Assembly: GCA_006844765.1 (NCBI GenBank)
Contig: SPJV01000128.1
Span: 1-39,901 of the forward strand
DNA: 39,901 nucleotides
Direction of reading: 5' to 3'
Source of the DNA: Alphaproteobacteria bacterium
GTDB lineage: Bacteria; Pseudomonadota; Alphaproteobacteria; UBA8366; Aestuariispiraceae
In this document: positions 26,043-34,648 of the stretch, piece by piece
Layout: each line of letters opens with the position of its first letter
Position numbering within the stretch: position 1 is the first letter of the stretch
The notes under the pieces: model-generated
What the model was told of the DNA's origin: nothing
Databases searched by the model: none
The model's input: the letters and a program-made list of their open reading frames with translations, nothing else
Position numbers and translations under genes: made by a program

Positions 26043-27691
26043 GTTCAATCAGCAGTATCGACTACCAGATCATGTGGAACCGTTTGACCGCGGTGGTCGA
26101 AGAACAGGCAACCGCTCTCATCCGCACGGCATTTTCAACCTCGGTTCGGGAGGCCGGCGACCTTTCCGCGGGCCTTTTTGACAAACGCGGGCGAATGATG
26201 GCACAGGCCGTAACGGGGACCCCCGGGCACGTCAACGCCATGGCGGAAGCCGTGGAGCATTTCATCCGGGAAATCGGCGTTGATAATATTTTCGACGGGG
26301 ATGTCTACTTAACCAACGACCCCTGGCTGGGGACCGGGCATCTTCATGATGTCACGGTCGTCACGCCAACGTTTCTGGACGGCGCGTTGGTTGGTTATCT
26401 GGCGAGTACGGCGCATGTGGTGGATATTGGTGGTCGCGGTTTCGGGCCGGATGCAAATGACGTGTACGAAGAAGGCCTCAATATTCCGATCATGAAATTT
26501 GCGGAGCGTGGGGCGGTCTGCAAACCCCTGATTCAGATAATCCGAAACAATGTTAGAGAACCGGATCAGGTCGTTGGTGATATCTACTCGCTGGCCGCCT
26601 GCAACCGGGCGGGGGAACAACGCCTCCAGGATATGATGGTTGAGTTCGCATTGCCGCATCTGGAAGGGTTATCCGATTTCATCATCGATACCAGTTACAA
26701 GGCGACTCGTGCATGCATCGCCAATCTTAAGCCCGGCGTCTACGGCAATGAAATGACCGTCGATGGGCATGATGCTCCGGTAACCATGCGGCTTAAACTC
26801 ATCGTGGACGGAGACCGGTTGCTTGCTGATTTCGATGGGACCACCGCTCTCAGTTCACTCGGTGTCAATGTGCCGATGGTCTATACCCGTGCCTATGCCT
26901 GCTATGGTCTGAAATGCGCCATCGCACCTGAAGTGCCAAACAACACAGGGTCATTGCGGCCATTTGAAGTGGTTGCGCCAGAAGGCTGCATCTTGAATGC
27001 ACCACATCCGGCCCCCGTTTCTGTTCGTCACGTTCTGGGGCATCTGATACCCGATGTGGTTCTTGGAGCCTTAGATAAATGCCTCCCCAATACGGTTCCG
27101 GCGGAAGGCGCCAGCGCCCTCTGGAATATCCAAATGCACCTAGCGCCGAGCGACCTTCAATCGGGATTACCGGCCGCAAACGTCTTGATGTTTAACTCTG
27201 GCGGCACCGGCGCACGACCAACGCTGGACGGCCTGAGTGCGACAGCCTTTCCATCCGGCGTTAGCACCATGTCGGTGGAAGCCACGGAACATGTCGGCCC
27301 GATCACGGTATGGCGTAAAGAATTGCGCGAAGGGTCCGGCGGCGCGGGTAAATGTCGGGGCGGTCTAGGCCAGATCATCGAGATCGAGGCCAACCAAGGA
27401 TACGAACTTACATTCAACGCCATGTTTGACCGGATTGATAATCCCGCACGAGGCCGCAATGGCGGCCTGACAGGGGGTGAAGGTCAGGTCCTGATGGATG
27501 ATGGAACCAAACTACGCGGCAAAGGCAAACAGAAGATACCGGCTGGTCGAAGGCTCGTTCTCCATTTGCCGGGAGGCGGTGGCTATGGAGAGCCGTCGGC
27601 ACGAAGCGCTGATGAAATACGCGCCGATATTGCTGCGGGATATATCACTCAGGAACAAGCCGTCCGCGAGTATGGTCTTGAACCCGATTAG
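26039..27691 (+). CDS. Hydantoinase/5-oxoprolinase family protein, B subunit (HyuB-like)
   Basis: A 550-residue partner of HyuA. Diagnostic segments are VREAGDLSAGLFDKRGRMMAQ, GTPGHVNAMAEAV, LTNDPWLGTGHLHDVTVVTP, a DFDGT motif, and the C-terminal REGSGGAGKCRGGLGQ and LPGGGGYGEPSAR. In the family the B subunit carries the hydrolysis/carboxylation chemistry. ATG 26039 is within the hyuA stop (ATGA), so the two chains are made together. The split A/B arrangement is the usual bacterial form. Confidence 0.9.
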   Translation: MSSISSIDYQIMWNRLTAVVEEQATALIRTAFSTSVREAGDLSAGLFDKRGRMMAQAVTGTPGHVNAMAEAVEHFIREIGVDNIFDGDVYLTNDPWLGTGHLHDVTVVTPTFLDGALVGYLASTAHVVDIGGRGFGPDANDVYEEGLNIPIMKFAERGAVCKPLIQIIRNNVREPDQVVGDIYSLAACNRAGEQRLQDMMVEFALPHLEGLSDFIIDTSYKATRACIANLKPGVYGNEMTVDGHDAPVTMRLKLIVDGDRLLADFDGTTALSSLGVNVPMVYTRAYACYGLKCAIAPEVPNNTGSLRPFEVVAPEGCILNAPHPAPVSVRHVLGHLIPDVVLGALDKCLPNTVPAEGASALWNIQMHLAPSDLQSGLPAANVLMFNSGGTGARPTLDGLSATAFPSGVSTMSVEATEHVGPITVWRKELREGSGGAGKCRGGLGQIIEIEANQGYELTFNAMFDRIDNPARGRNGGLTGGEGQVLMDDGTKLRGKGKQKIPAGRRLVLHLPGGGGYGEPSARSADEIRADIAAGYITQEQAVREYGLEPD

Positions 27692-27774
27692 AGACCTGCC
27701 GCCGTGAAAGTCACCTAATTCTGTCTATTTGGAGAAAGCTGAACGCAACACCGAATTTGCGAAAGGGGGGAATG

Positions 27775-28329
27775 ATGTTTGATCGAGATCGGTTTATTGA
27801 GGATTGCCTGCGGGCGATAAAGGAAGGAAGTGGCCAGCGTGGTATTCGCGAAGTGGTCGCCGAAGCGGTTTCTGATCCGGCTGCAGTGTTGGCTGATCTG
27901 GGCGAACCAGAGGAAGCCGGTTTTCAGGATGTTTACCGAAGTGATGAACTAACGATCCTGAACTTCACCTGGGCCCCATTAATGACGCTGATGCCGCATA
28001 ACCACAATATGTGGGCTGTGATTGGGCTAATTTCCGGGCGCGAAGACAGCATCCTTTGGAAACGGGTCGACAGCTCGATTACAGCTGCCGGAGCGTCGAC
28101 CATGGCGCCTCGTGATGTCGGTGTACTGGGCCCGAACGCCATTCATTCCGTAACGAACCCGACGGGAAAGCTAACGTCCGCCTTGCATGTCTATGGGGGT
28201 GATTTTTTCACGCCCGATCGAAGTGAATGGGATCCGGAAACACTGGTAGAACGGCGTTACAACTTCGACGGAGCCCGAAAAATCTTCAGGGAAGCCAATG
28301 AACGCTTCAGGGCTTCACAGACACAATAG
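27775..28329 (+). CDS. Cysteine-dioxygenase-like cupin (double-stranded beta-helix metalloenzyme)
   Basis: A 184-residue small cupin. The motif PHNHNMWAVIGLISGREDSILW gives H75 and H77, and LGPNAIHSVTNP gives H124, the three-His ferrous site spacing seen in cysteine and 3-mercaptopropionate dioxygenases; E90 falls where ordinary cupins carry their acidic ligand. It looks like the uncharacterised family of predicted metal-dependent cupins rather than a proven CDO. ATG 27775 (or the adjacent 27772) follows GGGGGG at 27765–27770. It is 83 bp after hyuB and probably in the same operon, suggesting that a thiol or sulfur-containing product is oxidised. Confidence 0.75.
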   Translation: MFDRDRFIEDCLRAIKEGSGQRGIREVVAEAVSDPAAVLADLGEPEEAGFQDVYRSDELTILNFTWAPLMTLMPHNHNMWAVIGLISGREDSILWKRVDSSITAAGASTMAPRDVGVLGPNAIHSVTNPTGKLTSALHVYGGDFFTPDRSEWDPETLVERRYNFDGARKIFREANERFRASQTQ

Positions 28330-28417
28330 GTCCGTTTGCGCAACAGGCAGATTTTATCATTCTGATGAGGTCGGGTTTAATAAACAGAGGCCCGATACTG
28401 TGTCGCAAGAGCTCAAA

Positions 28418-28494
28418 TGGCTGGGGTGCTAGGATTCGAACCTAGGAGTGCCGATACCAAAAACCGGTGCGTTAGACCACTTCGCCACACCCCA
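28418..28494 (-). tRNA. tRNA-Gln (anticodon TTG)
   Basis: Read on the minus strand, a 7-bp acceptor stem TGGGGTG pairs with CACCCCA, followed by discriminator G and an encoded CCA. The D-arm (GCGAAGTGGTCTAACGC), anticodon stem CCGGT/ATCGG with loop TTTTGGT (anticodon TTG), and T-arm CCTAG-GTTCGAATC-CTAG are all present. 77 nt including CCA. Confidence 0.96.
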
Positions 28495-28549
28495 AGCGGA
28501 GCGCAATCTATGGAAAACCGTCCGAACTTGCAAGTACTCGCGTGACTGA

Positions 28550-28885
28550 TTATCCGCCGGGATAAAAACCGCTGAAATCCGGGGTTTCTTCATCAGTCTT
28601 GGTCCCACATAGCGCCTCCAGGTCATCCAATATCACAGGAATGTCGGTTTCCGAAACGCCGAGCATGAAATCACCACCTGGTGCGATTCGCATTGCTGGT
28701 CCTTGCAGACACTTGTTCAGGCAATGAATCCGTTCGACGCGACAATCGATCCGCCTTTCGACGAGCCCTGCCTGCAAGGCATTTGCAAGTTTCTCTGAGT
28801 TCCTATCACCCCCGCAGCATGGCTTGTTCGGTCCGCTGATCGGATTGACGCAAACAAGTAATCGCTTTGGCCGATCGTCCTTCAT
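28550..28885 (-). CDS. Thioredoxin-fold (2Fe-2S) ferredoxin-like protein
   Basis: A 111-residue protein with six cysteines: C12 (VCVNPISG), C23/C24 (KPCCGG), C48, and C55/C59 (IHCLNKCLQGPAM). The CLNKCxxGP pattern is the second half of a thioredoxin-like [2Fe-2S] ferredoxin, and the C-terminal region (VSETDIPVILDDLEAL) fits the fold. The electron-transfer partner is unknown. ATG 28885 is one base after the ispE stop (TGAGATG), so translation is coupled to ispE; IspG and IspH of the MEP pathway need electrons, so a supporting role is possible but unproven. Confidence 0.82.
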   Translation of the reverse strand: MKDDRPKRLLVCVNPISGPNKPCCGGDRNSEKLANALQAGLVERRIDCRVERIHCLNKCLQGPAMRIAPGGDFMLGVSETDIPVILDDLEALCGTKTDEETPDFSGFYPGG

Positions 28886-28886
28886 C

Positions 28887-29876
28887 TCAATCAGCTCCCT
28901 CACTAAAGACTGGTAACGGCTCGCTCAATAACCGCCCTGCCTGGATCCACCATTTCCCAATCGTTCCGCGCATCTCGCGTTCACAGTCCTGTCGCAGTTG
29001 CCGCGCAGCGACCTCTGCACTGGCAACAGTAGGAAACAGCGCGAAACAGGTGGCGCCGCTGCCGGACATACGGGCGATCAACCGGCCCTCTAGCCTATCC
29101 AATTGCTCAAGCACCTGGGTAATCTCAGGGCAAAGGGTTTTGGCAGGCGGTTCCAAATCATTCGGCCAGCCTCGCAGCACCTCAATAAAGGTGGCCCTAT
29201 CGCGCAAATCGGACTCTCGGTCCGGCAAGGTTGATTGCGTAGTTGAATGCGTCGTTGATTGCACAATGGACCGCGCGGCAAGCGTCTTGAAGACCATGCC
29301 CGTCGAGACACCGACACCGGGGTTCACCAAAAGGATGCCAATGCCGGACGGAAGCGCAACAGGCGACAAGGTTTCTCCGACCCCAGCCATCCGCATCGGT
29401 TCACGCCGCAAACAGACGGGGACATCAGCGCCAAGCGTCAACCCGATCTCCGCGAGATTGTCCGCTCCGAGAACCTTTCCCCACAACCAGTCGAGTGCGT
29501 GCAACGTGGCGGCCGCATCTGATGATCCTCCGCCAATACCACTTGCAACCGGCAGATGCTTTATCAGCCCAATATCGGCGCTTTCCGATGGGCCCAAGGC
29601 CCGCGCGGCCTGCAGGATTATATTGTTGTCGGTGTCGGCCAAGGTCGGCGCGAAAGGGCCATCAATCGTGAGCGAAAGCGTCTCAGACGGTTTAACCTCG
29701 ATGCGATCCCCGATATCGGCAAAGGCGACAAGACTATCCAACAGGTGGTAACCATCCGCCCGTCGTCCAAGAACATGGAGCGATAGATTGACCTTCGCGG
29801 GGGCGAAAACGGTTAGCGCGCGCTGCTGTTCCTCGCCCCCTGCGGCCGTCCCCGGTTCTGGAACCGGTGACTGCAT
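28887..29876 (-). CDS. ispE: 4-diphosphocytidyl-2-C-methyl-D-erythritol kinase
   Basis: Phosphorylates CDP-methylerythritol in the MEP isoprenoid pathway. The 329-residue GHMP kinase has FAPAKVNLSLHVLGRRADGYH near the N-terminus, the ATP loop GIGGGSSDAAATLHAL (~113–128) and the C-terminal ARMSGSGATCFALF. About 22 residues precede the conserved FAPAKVN, a longer leader than usual; a later start is possible but no good one is evident. It starts 3 bp after the TPR gene stop and ends 1 bp before the ferredoxin gene, so the three form an operon. Confidence 0.94.
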   Translation of the reverse strand: MQSPVPEPGTAAGGEEQQRALTVFAPAKVNLSLHVLGRRADGYHLLDSLVAFADIGDRIEVKPSETLSLTIDGPFAPTLADTDNNIILQAARALGPSESADIGLIKHLPVASGIGGGSSDAAATLHALDWLWGKVLGADNLAEIGLTLGADVPVCLRREPMRMAGVGETLSPVALPSGIGILLVNPGVGVSTGMVFKTLAARSIVQSTTHSTTQSTLPDRESDLRDRATFIEVLRGWPNDLEPPAKTLCPEITQVLEQLDRLEGRLIARMSGSGATCFALFPTVASAEVAARQLRQDCEREMRGTIGKWWIQAGRLLSEPLPVFSEGAD

Positions 29877-29879
29877 TGA

Positions 29880-31715
29880 TCAGCCTTCCTCTTTGGCGGC
29901 TCCCACCACCTCAGGCGGCCCCATACCATCGCGCATCTTCTCTTCAATTGGCGCAATCAGGTCTTCGTCTATGTCCAGACTAAGTGCCCGTGTCCATTGA
30001 AAGCGCGCTTCGCGTTGGCGCCCGACGCGCCAATAGGCATCGCCCAGATGATCATTAATCACCGGATCCGATGGCCGCAGTTGCACCGCGCGTTCCAGAT
30101 GCACAACAGCGTCCGAGAACTTGCCGACCCGGTAATAGGCCCAGCCAAGACTATCGACGATATATCCGTCATTCTGCCGTTGATCGACGGCCTGCCGCAC
30201 CATCTCCGTCGCGCGTTCAACATTGATTCCTTGGTCGATCCAGGAATAGCCGAGATAGTTCAAGACATAGGGATTGTCCGGATTGACTTCCAACGCAGCG
30301 AGGAAATCAGCCTCCGCCTCCGGCCAGTGTTTGGAACGTTCATAAGTAATGCCGCGGAAGTAATGCAGGCGCCACCGCCCTGGATCCTCTGGCTTAACCC
30401 GTTCAAACACGCGGTTATAGACCTGCGTACCCTCCTCGAACCGAGAGCGGCTGCGCAGGATATCCCCAATCTTCAATAATGCATCAATGTCATCGGGACG
30501 CTCAGCCGACATCGTCTCGAGCAAAGCAATAGCGGCCTCATCATTTTGCGCATCGATGAAGTTATCAGCGATCGCAATGCGTGCCCGCCACGAGAATGGG
30601 GCACCCGCTTCGATCTCGTCCAAGACAAGCGATGAGTCCTGATAGCGTTCCAAATCACGCAGCATCCCCGCGATCAGAAGTCGTGCTTCATCGTGATTGT
30701 CATCCAGATATACAGCCAGCCACGCATAGGACAGTGCGATATCATGAGCCGGTTGCCGAATACTGGGATCGACTGTCCGTGGTCTGACGCCCGATGCGAT
30801 CCGCAGCAGCCCATCTGCCACCCCCGTGTTGGGGAGGGTCATCAATGGCGCGAGCGTTCCATTTTCAGCAAGATTTGCCCGGTCCGCCTCGACATGTTCC
30901 AGGCTGTACCGGTTGCCGGTCGCATATCGATCCAAGAGGTCCGTCGCCCCGGCGGCATCACCTGCATCCAGTTTCACGCGGGCGAGCGTGCGAACAAGCC
31001 AAGCCGGAACAGACTCCAGATCTTTCGACGCAATCGGAATTGCGGCCTCTGCTCCTTGCAGATCGCCGCTATTCTTCAGAATGAGGCCCGAGTGCCCCTG
31101 GGCCAGGTCCGGAAACGCATCTCCTTCGCGAAGCTGAACAAGCGCTGCTAGCGCCGCTTCCGAATCACCGGCACCAAGATGCGCCCACGCCTTCAGCACG
31201 GGAAACGAGAATTGTTCCCCCTGACGGGCCGGCGTTTGCAGATAACTGAGGGCCGCTGGATAATCTTGGTCCTTTAGTGCCTTTGCCGCCAGTACCAGAG
31301 CTACCATCGAGCTTTGATCCGGATTGGCCGCATAGAGCGACTGAGCAACAGGCAGGGCCTGATCAATCATTCCAGCACGCAGCATCACGCTGAACGTCCG
31401 GAGCCTTAGGCCTTCATTACCCGGTGCATCGGCAAGAGCGGCTGCGAACATTTCTGCCGCGTGGCGATAATCATGAACCCGTTCCGCATGGCGCCCGGCG
31501 AGATACCGGCCATAAGGCGTTTCCAGCTGGGAGGGGTCGTTGATCCGAACATGCGACGAACCAACATCGGCAACCTGTATCGGCCCCGGCGCAGTTGTCA
31601 GCCCTATAGCTGGGCCGCTGCCATCCTGCGCATCACTTGCGACGCATCCCGCCAATAGCAGTCCCGCGATAACCGCCGCGCTGATCCCAGCGGAGCGCAA
31701 TTGCCTGATCTTCAA
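29880..31715 (-). CDS. TPR-repeat lipoprotein
   Basis: A 611-residue protein beginning with a lipoprotein signal (VIAGLLLAGC, lipidated Cys ~24). The rest is helical repeats: clear TPRs at ~80–200 and a well-conserved set at ~430–600, including NPDNPYVLNYLGYSWIDQG and RPSDPVINDHLGDAYWRVG. Proteins of this type sit upstream of ispE in many Alphaproteobacteria; a role in envelope assembly is presumed. The start is TTG 31715 after AAGGATGG. First gene of the TPR–ispE–ferredoxin operon. Confidence 0.85.
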   Translation of the reverse strand: MKIRQLRSAGISAAVIAGLLLAGCVASDAQDGSGPAIGLTTAPGPIQVADVGSSHVRINDPSQLETPYGRYLAGRHAERVHDYRHAAEMFAAALADAPGNEGLRLRTFSVMLRAGMIDQALPVAQSLYAANPDQSSMVALVLAAKALKDQDYPAALSYLQTPARQGEQFSFPVLKAWAHLGAGDSEAALAALVQLREGDAFPDLAQGHSGLILKNSGDLQGAEAAIPIASKDLESVPAWLVRTLARVKLDAGDAAGATDLLDRYATGNRYSLEHVEADRANLAENGTLAPLMTLPNTGVADGLLRIASGVRPRTVDPSIRQPAHDIALSYAWLAVYLDDNHDEARLLIAGMLRDLERYQDSSLVLDEIEAGAPFSWRARIAIADNFIDAQNDEAAIALLETMSAERPDDIDALLKIGDILRSRSRFEEGTQVYNRVFERVKPEDPGRWRLHYFRGITYERSKHWPEAEADFLAALEVNPDNPYVLNYLGYSWIDQGINVERATEMVRQAVDQRQNDGYIVDSLGWAYYRVGKFSDAVVHLERAVQLRPSDPVINDHLGDAYWRVGRQREARFQWTRALSLDIDEDLIAPIEEKMRDGMGPPEVVGAAKEEG

Positions 31716-31888
31716 GTCACCATCCTTCGAATTACTTCCAGCGGTTTCCGACCCTAAGCATTCATGAAAACTGAGGCCCGAACCGACAAGAGCGTAGCCT
31801 ATCGCGCACTCACCGTCCCCTCAAGCATCGGTGAAGATTAAGATTATCACGATTTGTTGGAAGAAGGCGCGTCAAGAAACAACGGCGA

Positions 31889-32281
31889 TTAACTGAAGAA
31901 CTGTGAAATCTTCCGGAACAACTTTCCTTGTTCCGCCGCGAGTTTTAGGAGTTCGTCACACTCGGCACCATGGAGCTTGGTTTGGCTACTAACAGCACTC
32001 AAGAGACCCGATTCAGACGGGTGGAACTGCCCATCTGCATGCGCCATCATGTTCAAAGTGAAAATCAGAATCTTCTGAGACATGGGATCGGAGAACTCAG
32101 AAAAATCAAATTCGCCAGTGAACACATCCCCCAGCATCTCAACCTCTTCCCCGAGGATACGCTCCAGCATTGTGCAAAAAGCCATTTCTTCTGGCTGAAC
32201 TTGTGCATCGACGATCATCATCATCTTTGCATATGATAAAAGTGCACGTTTCTGCACTTGAGTTAGTCTGTCAAAGAGCAT
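31889..32281 (-). CDS. TerB-like (tellurite-resistance TerB fold) small protein
   Basis: A 130-residue, all-helical acidic protein. QKRALLSYAKMMMIVDAQVQPEE and FTLNMMAHADGQFHPSESGLLSAV repeat the A-D-G/A-x-hydrophobic-x-P-x-E pattern typical of the TerB/DjlA-like helical domain, in which the acidic residues may bind metal. The strong GGGGAGG ribosome site 7 nt before ATG 32281 fixes the start. Function unknown; no ter genes are nearby, so tellurite resistance should not be inferred. Confidence 0.65.
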   Translation of the reverse strand: MLFDRLTQVQKRALLSYAKMMMIVDAQVQPEEMAFCTMLERILGEEVEMLGDVFTGEFDFSEFSDPMSQKILIFTLNMMAHADGQFHPSESGLLSAVSSQTKLHGAECDELLKLAAEQGKLFRKISQFFS

Positions 32282-32398
32282 GAATCCTCCCCGGCGAATG
32301 CCGTCTCGACCTCGGCCGAACTAGTCTATGGGATGCGTATTGTTTTCACCAGCCCAACGAAGCCTTTACCCCGCGAGGTGTCTGGTTTCGAACCTCGA

Positions 32399-32450
32399 GG
32401 CTGTCGATTAAGGCTGTCGGTTGAGACTGTCGATTGAGGCTGTCGGTTTA
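32399..32450. repeat. Four tandem 13-bp repeats
   Basis: Units at 32399, 32412, 32425 and 32438: GGCTGTCGATTAA, GGCTGTCGGTTGA, GACTGTCGATTGA and GGCTGTCGGTTTA. Position 9 alternates A/G, so the array can also be seen as two 26-bp units. It lies immediately downstream of the maoC-like gene (stop at 32456) in an intergenic space. Confidence 0.92.
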
Positions 32451-32455
32451 GGAAT

Positions 32456-32935
32456 TTAGGCGTTCGGCTTACGCGCTTCTTCGACCCGGCTGCGCACCAT
32501 CATTTTCGCATCGCCATCACAGACCATTGTTTCCCCTACCGACGCGGTGGTCTTACAGATAATGCGTTTCTTCTCAGGAATGATTTCGGTGATCATCGCA
32601 CGCGCCGCAACCGTATCGCCAGCACGGACCGGCGCCAGGAAACGCAAGGACTGGCTAAGATAGATACAGCCCGGCCCCGGCATCTTCATTCCCAGAACCG
32701 TCGAAATCAGGCTGGCCGTCAGCATACCATGCGCAATGCGGCCATTGAACATCGTATCAATCGCAAATTCCTCGTTCACATGAACCGGGTTCATGTCTCC
32801 GGTCACGCCAGAAAACAACACGATATCAGCTTCTGTTATCGTCTTCGCAAAGACTGCAGACATCCCGACAGTCAGGTCTTCGATAAAAAAGCCGTTCAGA
32901 TCTTCATGTAGACCGAGTGTGTTATCCATGACCAT
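32456..32935 (-). CDS. MaoC-like (R)-specific enoyl-CoA hydratase
   Basis: A 159-residue hot-dog-fold hydratase. FSGVTGDMNPVHVNEEFA carries the catalytic Asp and His of the R-hydratase motif, and RIAHGMLTASLIS is the conserved following helix. Such enzymes hydrate trans-2-enoyl-CoA to (R)-3-hydroxyacyl-CoA, for fatty-acid breakdown or polyhydroxyalkanoate supply. AGGAAA lies just before ATG 32935; a second ATG at 32929 is possible. No acyl-CoA genes are adjacent. Confidence 0.88.
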   Translation of the reverse strand: MVMDNTLGLHEDLNGFFIEDLTVGMSAVFAKTITEADIVLFSGVTGDMNPVHVNEEFAIDTMFNGRIAHGMLTASLISTVLGMKMPGPGCIYLSQSLRFLAPVRAGDTVAARAMITEIIPEKKRIICKTTASVGETMVCDGDAKMMVRSRVEEARKPNA

Positions 32936-33111
32936 GTTTTCCTTTCCTATCGGCGCCCCCGGAGTGTTACGCCTTGGGCGAATCCTTAGCGAACCCGCCT
33001 TATTTTAGATTTATGTTGCAGTGCAATATAAAGAAACGCACATGTCGGTGCAACCCGGCTCAACCAAGCAAGGTCGCCGTTCATTCACACAGGTCTCTTA
33101 AGCGGATTCAG

Positions 33112-34530
33112 TTACGCCCGCGGATCAATCGGCGCGCGCGAGATATGCCCAGTCTCAGCTTCAAAATGCCGGGCGTAGCCGAGCAACGCAGCTTCCCCGC
33201 GTGGCGACCCGGTTAGCTGAAGGCCGACCGGCAATCCGCTATCAGTAAAGCCAGCCGGCATGCTGACCGCCGGGCATCCTGTCAGGGTGATCGCCCCTTG
33301 CAAAGCGAGCCAATCAACGTAGCTGTCGAATGGCTTTCCGTCGAAGGATTCAAGGTAACGATTCTCGACGGGGAAAGGTGGGACCATCGCGGCCGGAGAA
33401 ATCAGAAGGTCATAGGTGCTGAACAGCGAGACCATTTCACGATAATAGCCTTGGCGCTTGAGCTTGGCCCAGGCAATCCGTTCCGCCGTCAGTGCCATTC
33501 CCATCTCGATATTCCAGATGACTTCCGGTTTCAGCAAATCACGCTTGTTCTGATAAAGATCGGACATGCCCTGCACGAATTCCGCACCGCGCAGGACCTT
33601 GAAGACCTCCAGTGCGTCGCTCAGGTCGGGATGCGCCTCTTCAACAACCGCGCCCATCGTCTCGAACCGTTTGGCGGCGGTGCGGCAGATCAAGCGAACC
33701 TCACCATCAACCGGGCTCACGCCCCCCAAATCCTCAGAGAAAGCCACACGGAGTGGCGCGGCGCCCTCTCGGCAACTCTTCAGATAGGACGGTGACGGAC
33801 TCGGTCGGGAGATCGGATCCTCGCGATGCACGCCGGACATGGCATCGAGGAAGAGAGCCACATCCTCTGCCGTTCGCGCCATGGGTCCGCGAACACTCAG
33901 CTGATCCCAACTACCCGTCTCATCAGACCGCGCAACAACGCCCGGGCTTGGCCTGAAACCAACGACGTTACAGAAACTGGCCGGCGTTCGAAGCGACCCA
34001 CCCAGGTCGGATCCTGTCGCCAGCCAACACATCCCAGTCGCCAGTGCCACCGCAGCACCACCAGACGACCCGGCACAGGTCATCGCGGTGTTGTATGGAT
34101 TAAGCGTCTTCCCGAAGACCTCATTGAAGGTATTGGCCCCCGCGCCAAATTCCGGCGTATTCGATTTACCGAGAACGACAGCGCCTCTTTCCTCCAACCG
34201 CTCAACCGAGATATCGGAGCGCGCAGGAACCTGATCCGCAAAGATCGGCGAGCCATAGGTCGTCCGTACCCCTTCGACGTCCTCCAGATCCTTGATCGTG
34301 ATCGGTAGTCCTGCAAGCCAAGCTGGCGCATCGGTGGGCGCCGCTTTTCCTTCCAACGCCCGAGCTTGCGCTTCCGCCCGTTCCCGGCAGAGCGTCGGCA
34401 CCGCATTCACATCGCCATCAACCTCTGCTATCCGATCATAAGCCGCGCTAACCAAGTCGATGGGGGCAATATCCCCGGATGTCAGGCGTTCAACGGCTTC
34501 CACCGCTGTCAATTGGATCAGCTCATTCAC
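33112..34530 (-). CDS. Amidase-signature family hydrolase
   Basis: A 472-residue amidase-signature enzyme with the Ser-cisSer-Lys triad: K80 in LPITIKDLEDVEG, S155/156 in AGSSGGAAVALATG, and the nucleophile S179 in TGSDLGGSLRTPASFCNVVG. It hydrolyses an amide bond of an unidentified substrate; GatA is unlikely because gatC/gatB are absent and the length fits stand-alone amidases. GGAGG about 10 nt before ATG 34530. Divergent from the cobW-type gene. Confidence 0.9.
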   Translation of the reverse strand: MNELIQLTAVEAVERLTSGDIAPIDLVSAAYDRIAEVDGDVNAVPTLCRERAEAQARALEGKAAPTDAPAWLAGLPITIKDLEDVEGVRTTYGSPIFADQVPARSDISVERLEERGAVVLGKSNTPEFGAGANTFNEVFGKTLNPYNTAMTCAGSSGGAAVALATGMCWLATGSDLGGSLRTPASFCNVVGFRPSPGVVARSDETGSWDQLSVRGPMARTAEDVALFLDAMSGVHREDPISRPSPSPSYLKSCREGAAPLRVAFSEDLGGVSPVDGEVRLICRTAAKRFETMGAVVEEAHPDLSDALEVFKVLRGAEFVQGMSDLYQNKRDLLKPEVIWNIEMGMALTAERIAWAKLKRQGYYREMVSLFSTYDLLISPAAMVPPFPVENRYLESFDGKPFDSYVDWLALQGAITLTGCPAVSMPAGFTDSGLPVGLQLTGSPRGEAALLGYARHFEAETGHISRAPIDPRA

Positions 34531-34613
34531 AGATCATCCTCCCTAAGGACAGGTCATTCGAAAAACCGGCGCAGCTGCGACAATCCAATCAGCGTTTTGG
34601 TGACTGCCGTCTC

Positions 34614-34648
34614 TTGCCGGTTGGGCCACGGCGACTATAGTCGCGCCT
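34614..34648 (+). promoter_or_regulatory. Candidate promoter with 14-bp palindrome upstream of cobW-type gene
   Basis: GCGACTATAGTCGC (34631–34644) is a perfect palindrome ending 4 nt before ATG 34649. It contains TATAGT (34636–34641), a good −10, with TTGCCG at 34614–34619 spaced by 16 bp. Transcription would then start at or next to the ATG, and no ribosome site is visible, so the message may be leaderless. Confidence 0.45.

Noticed and set aside
28429..28626. A 65-codon minus-strand frame ending in SNAPVFGIGTPRFES
   Set aside because: This is the translation of the tRNA-Gln gene, a common false ORF.
31889..32281. Tellurite resistance function for the TerB-like gene
   Set aside because: The resemblance is only to the helical fold; no terC/terD/terZ genes occur in the window.
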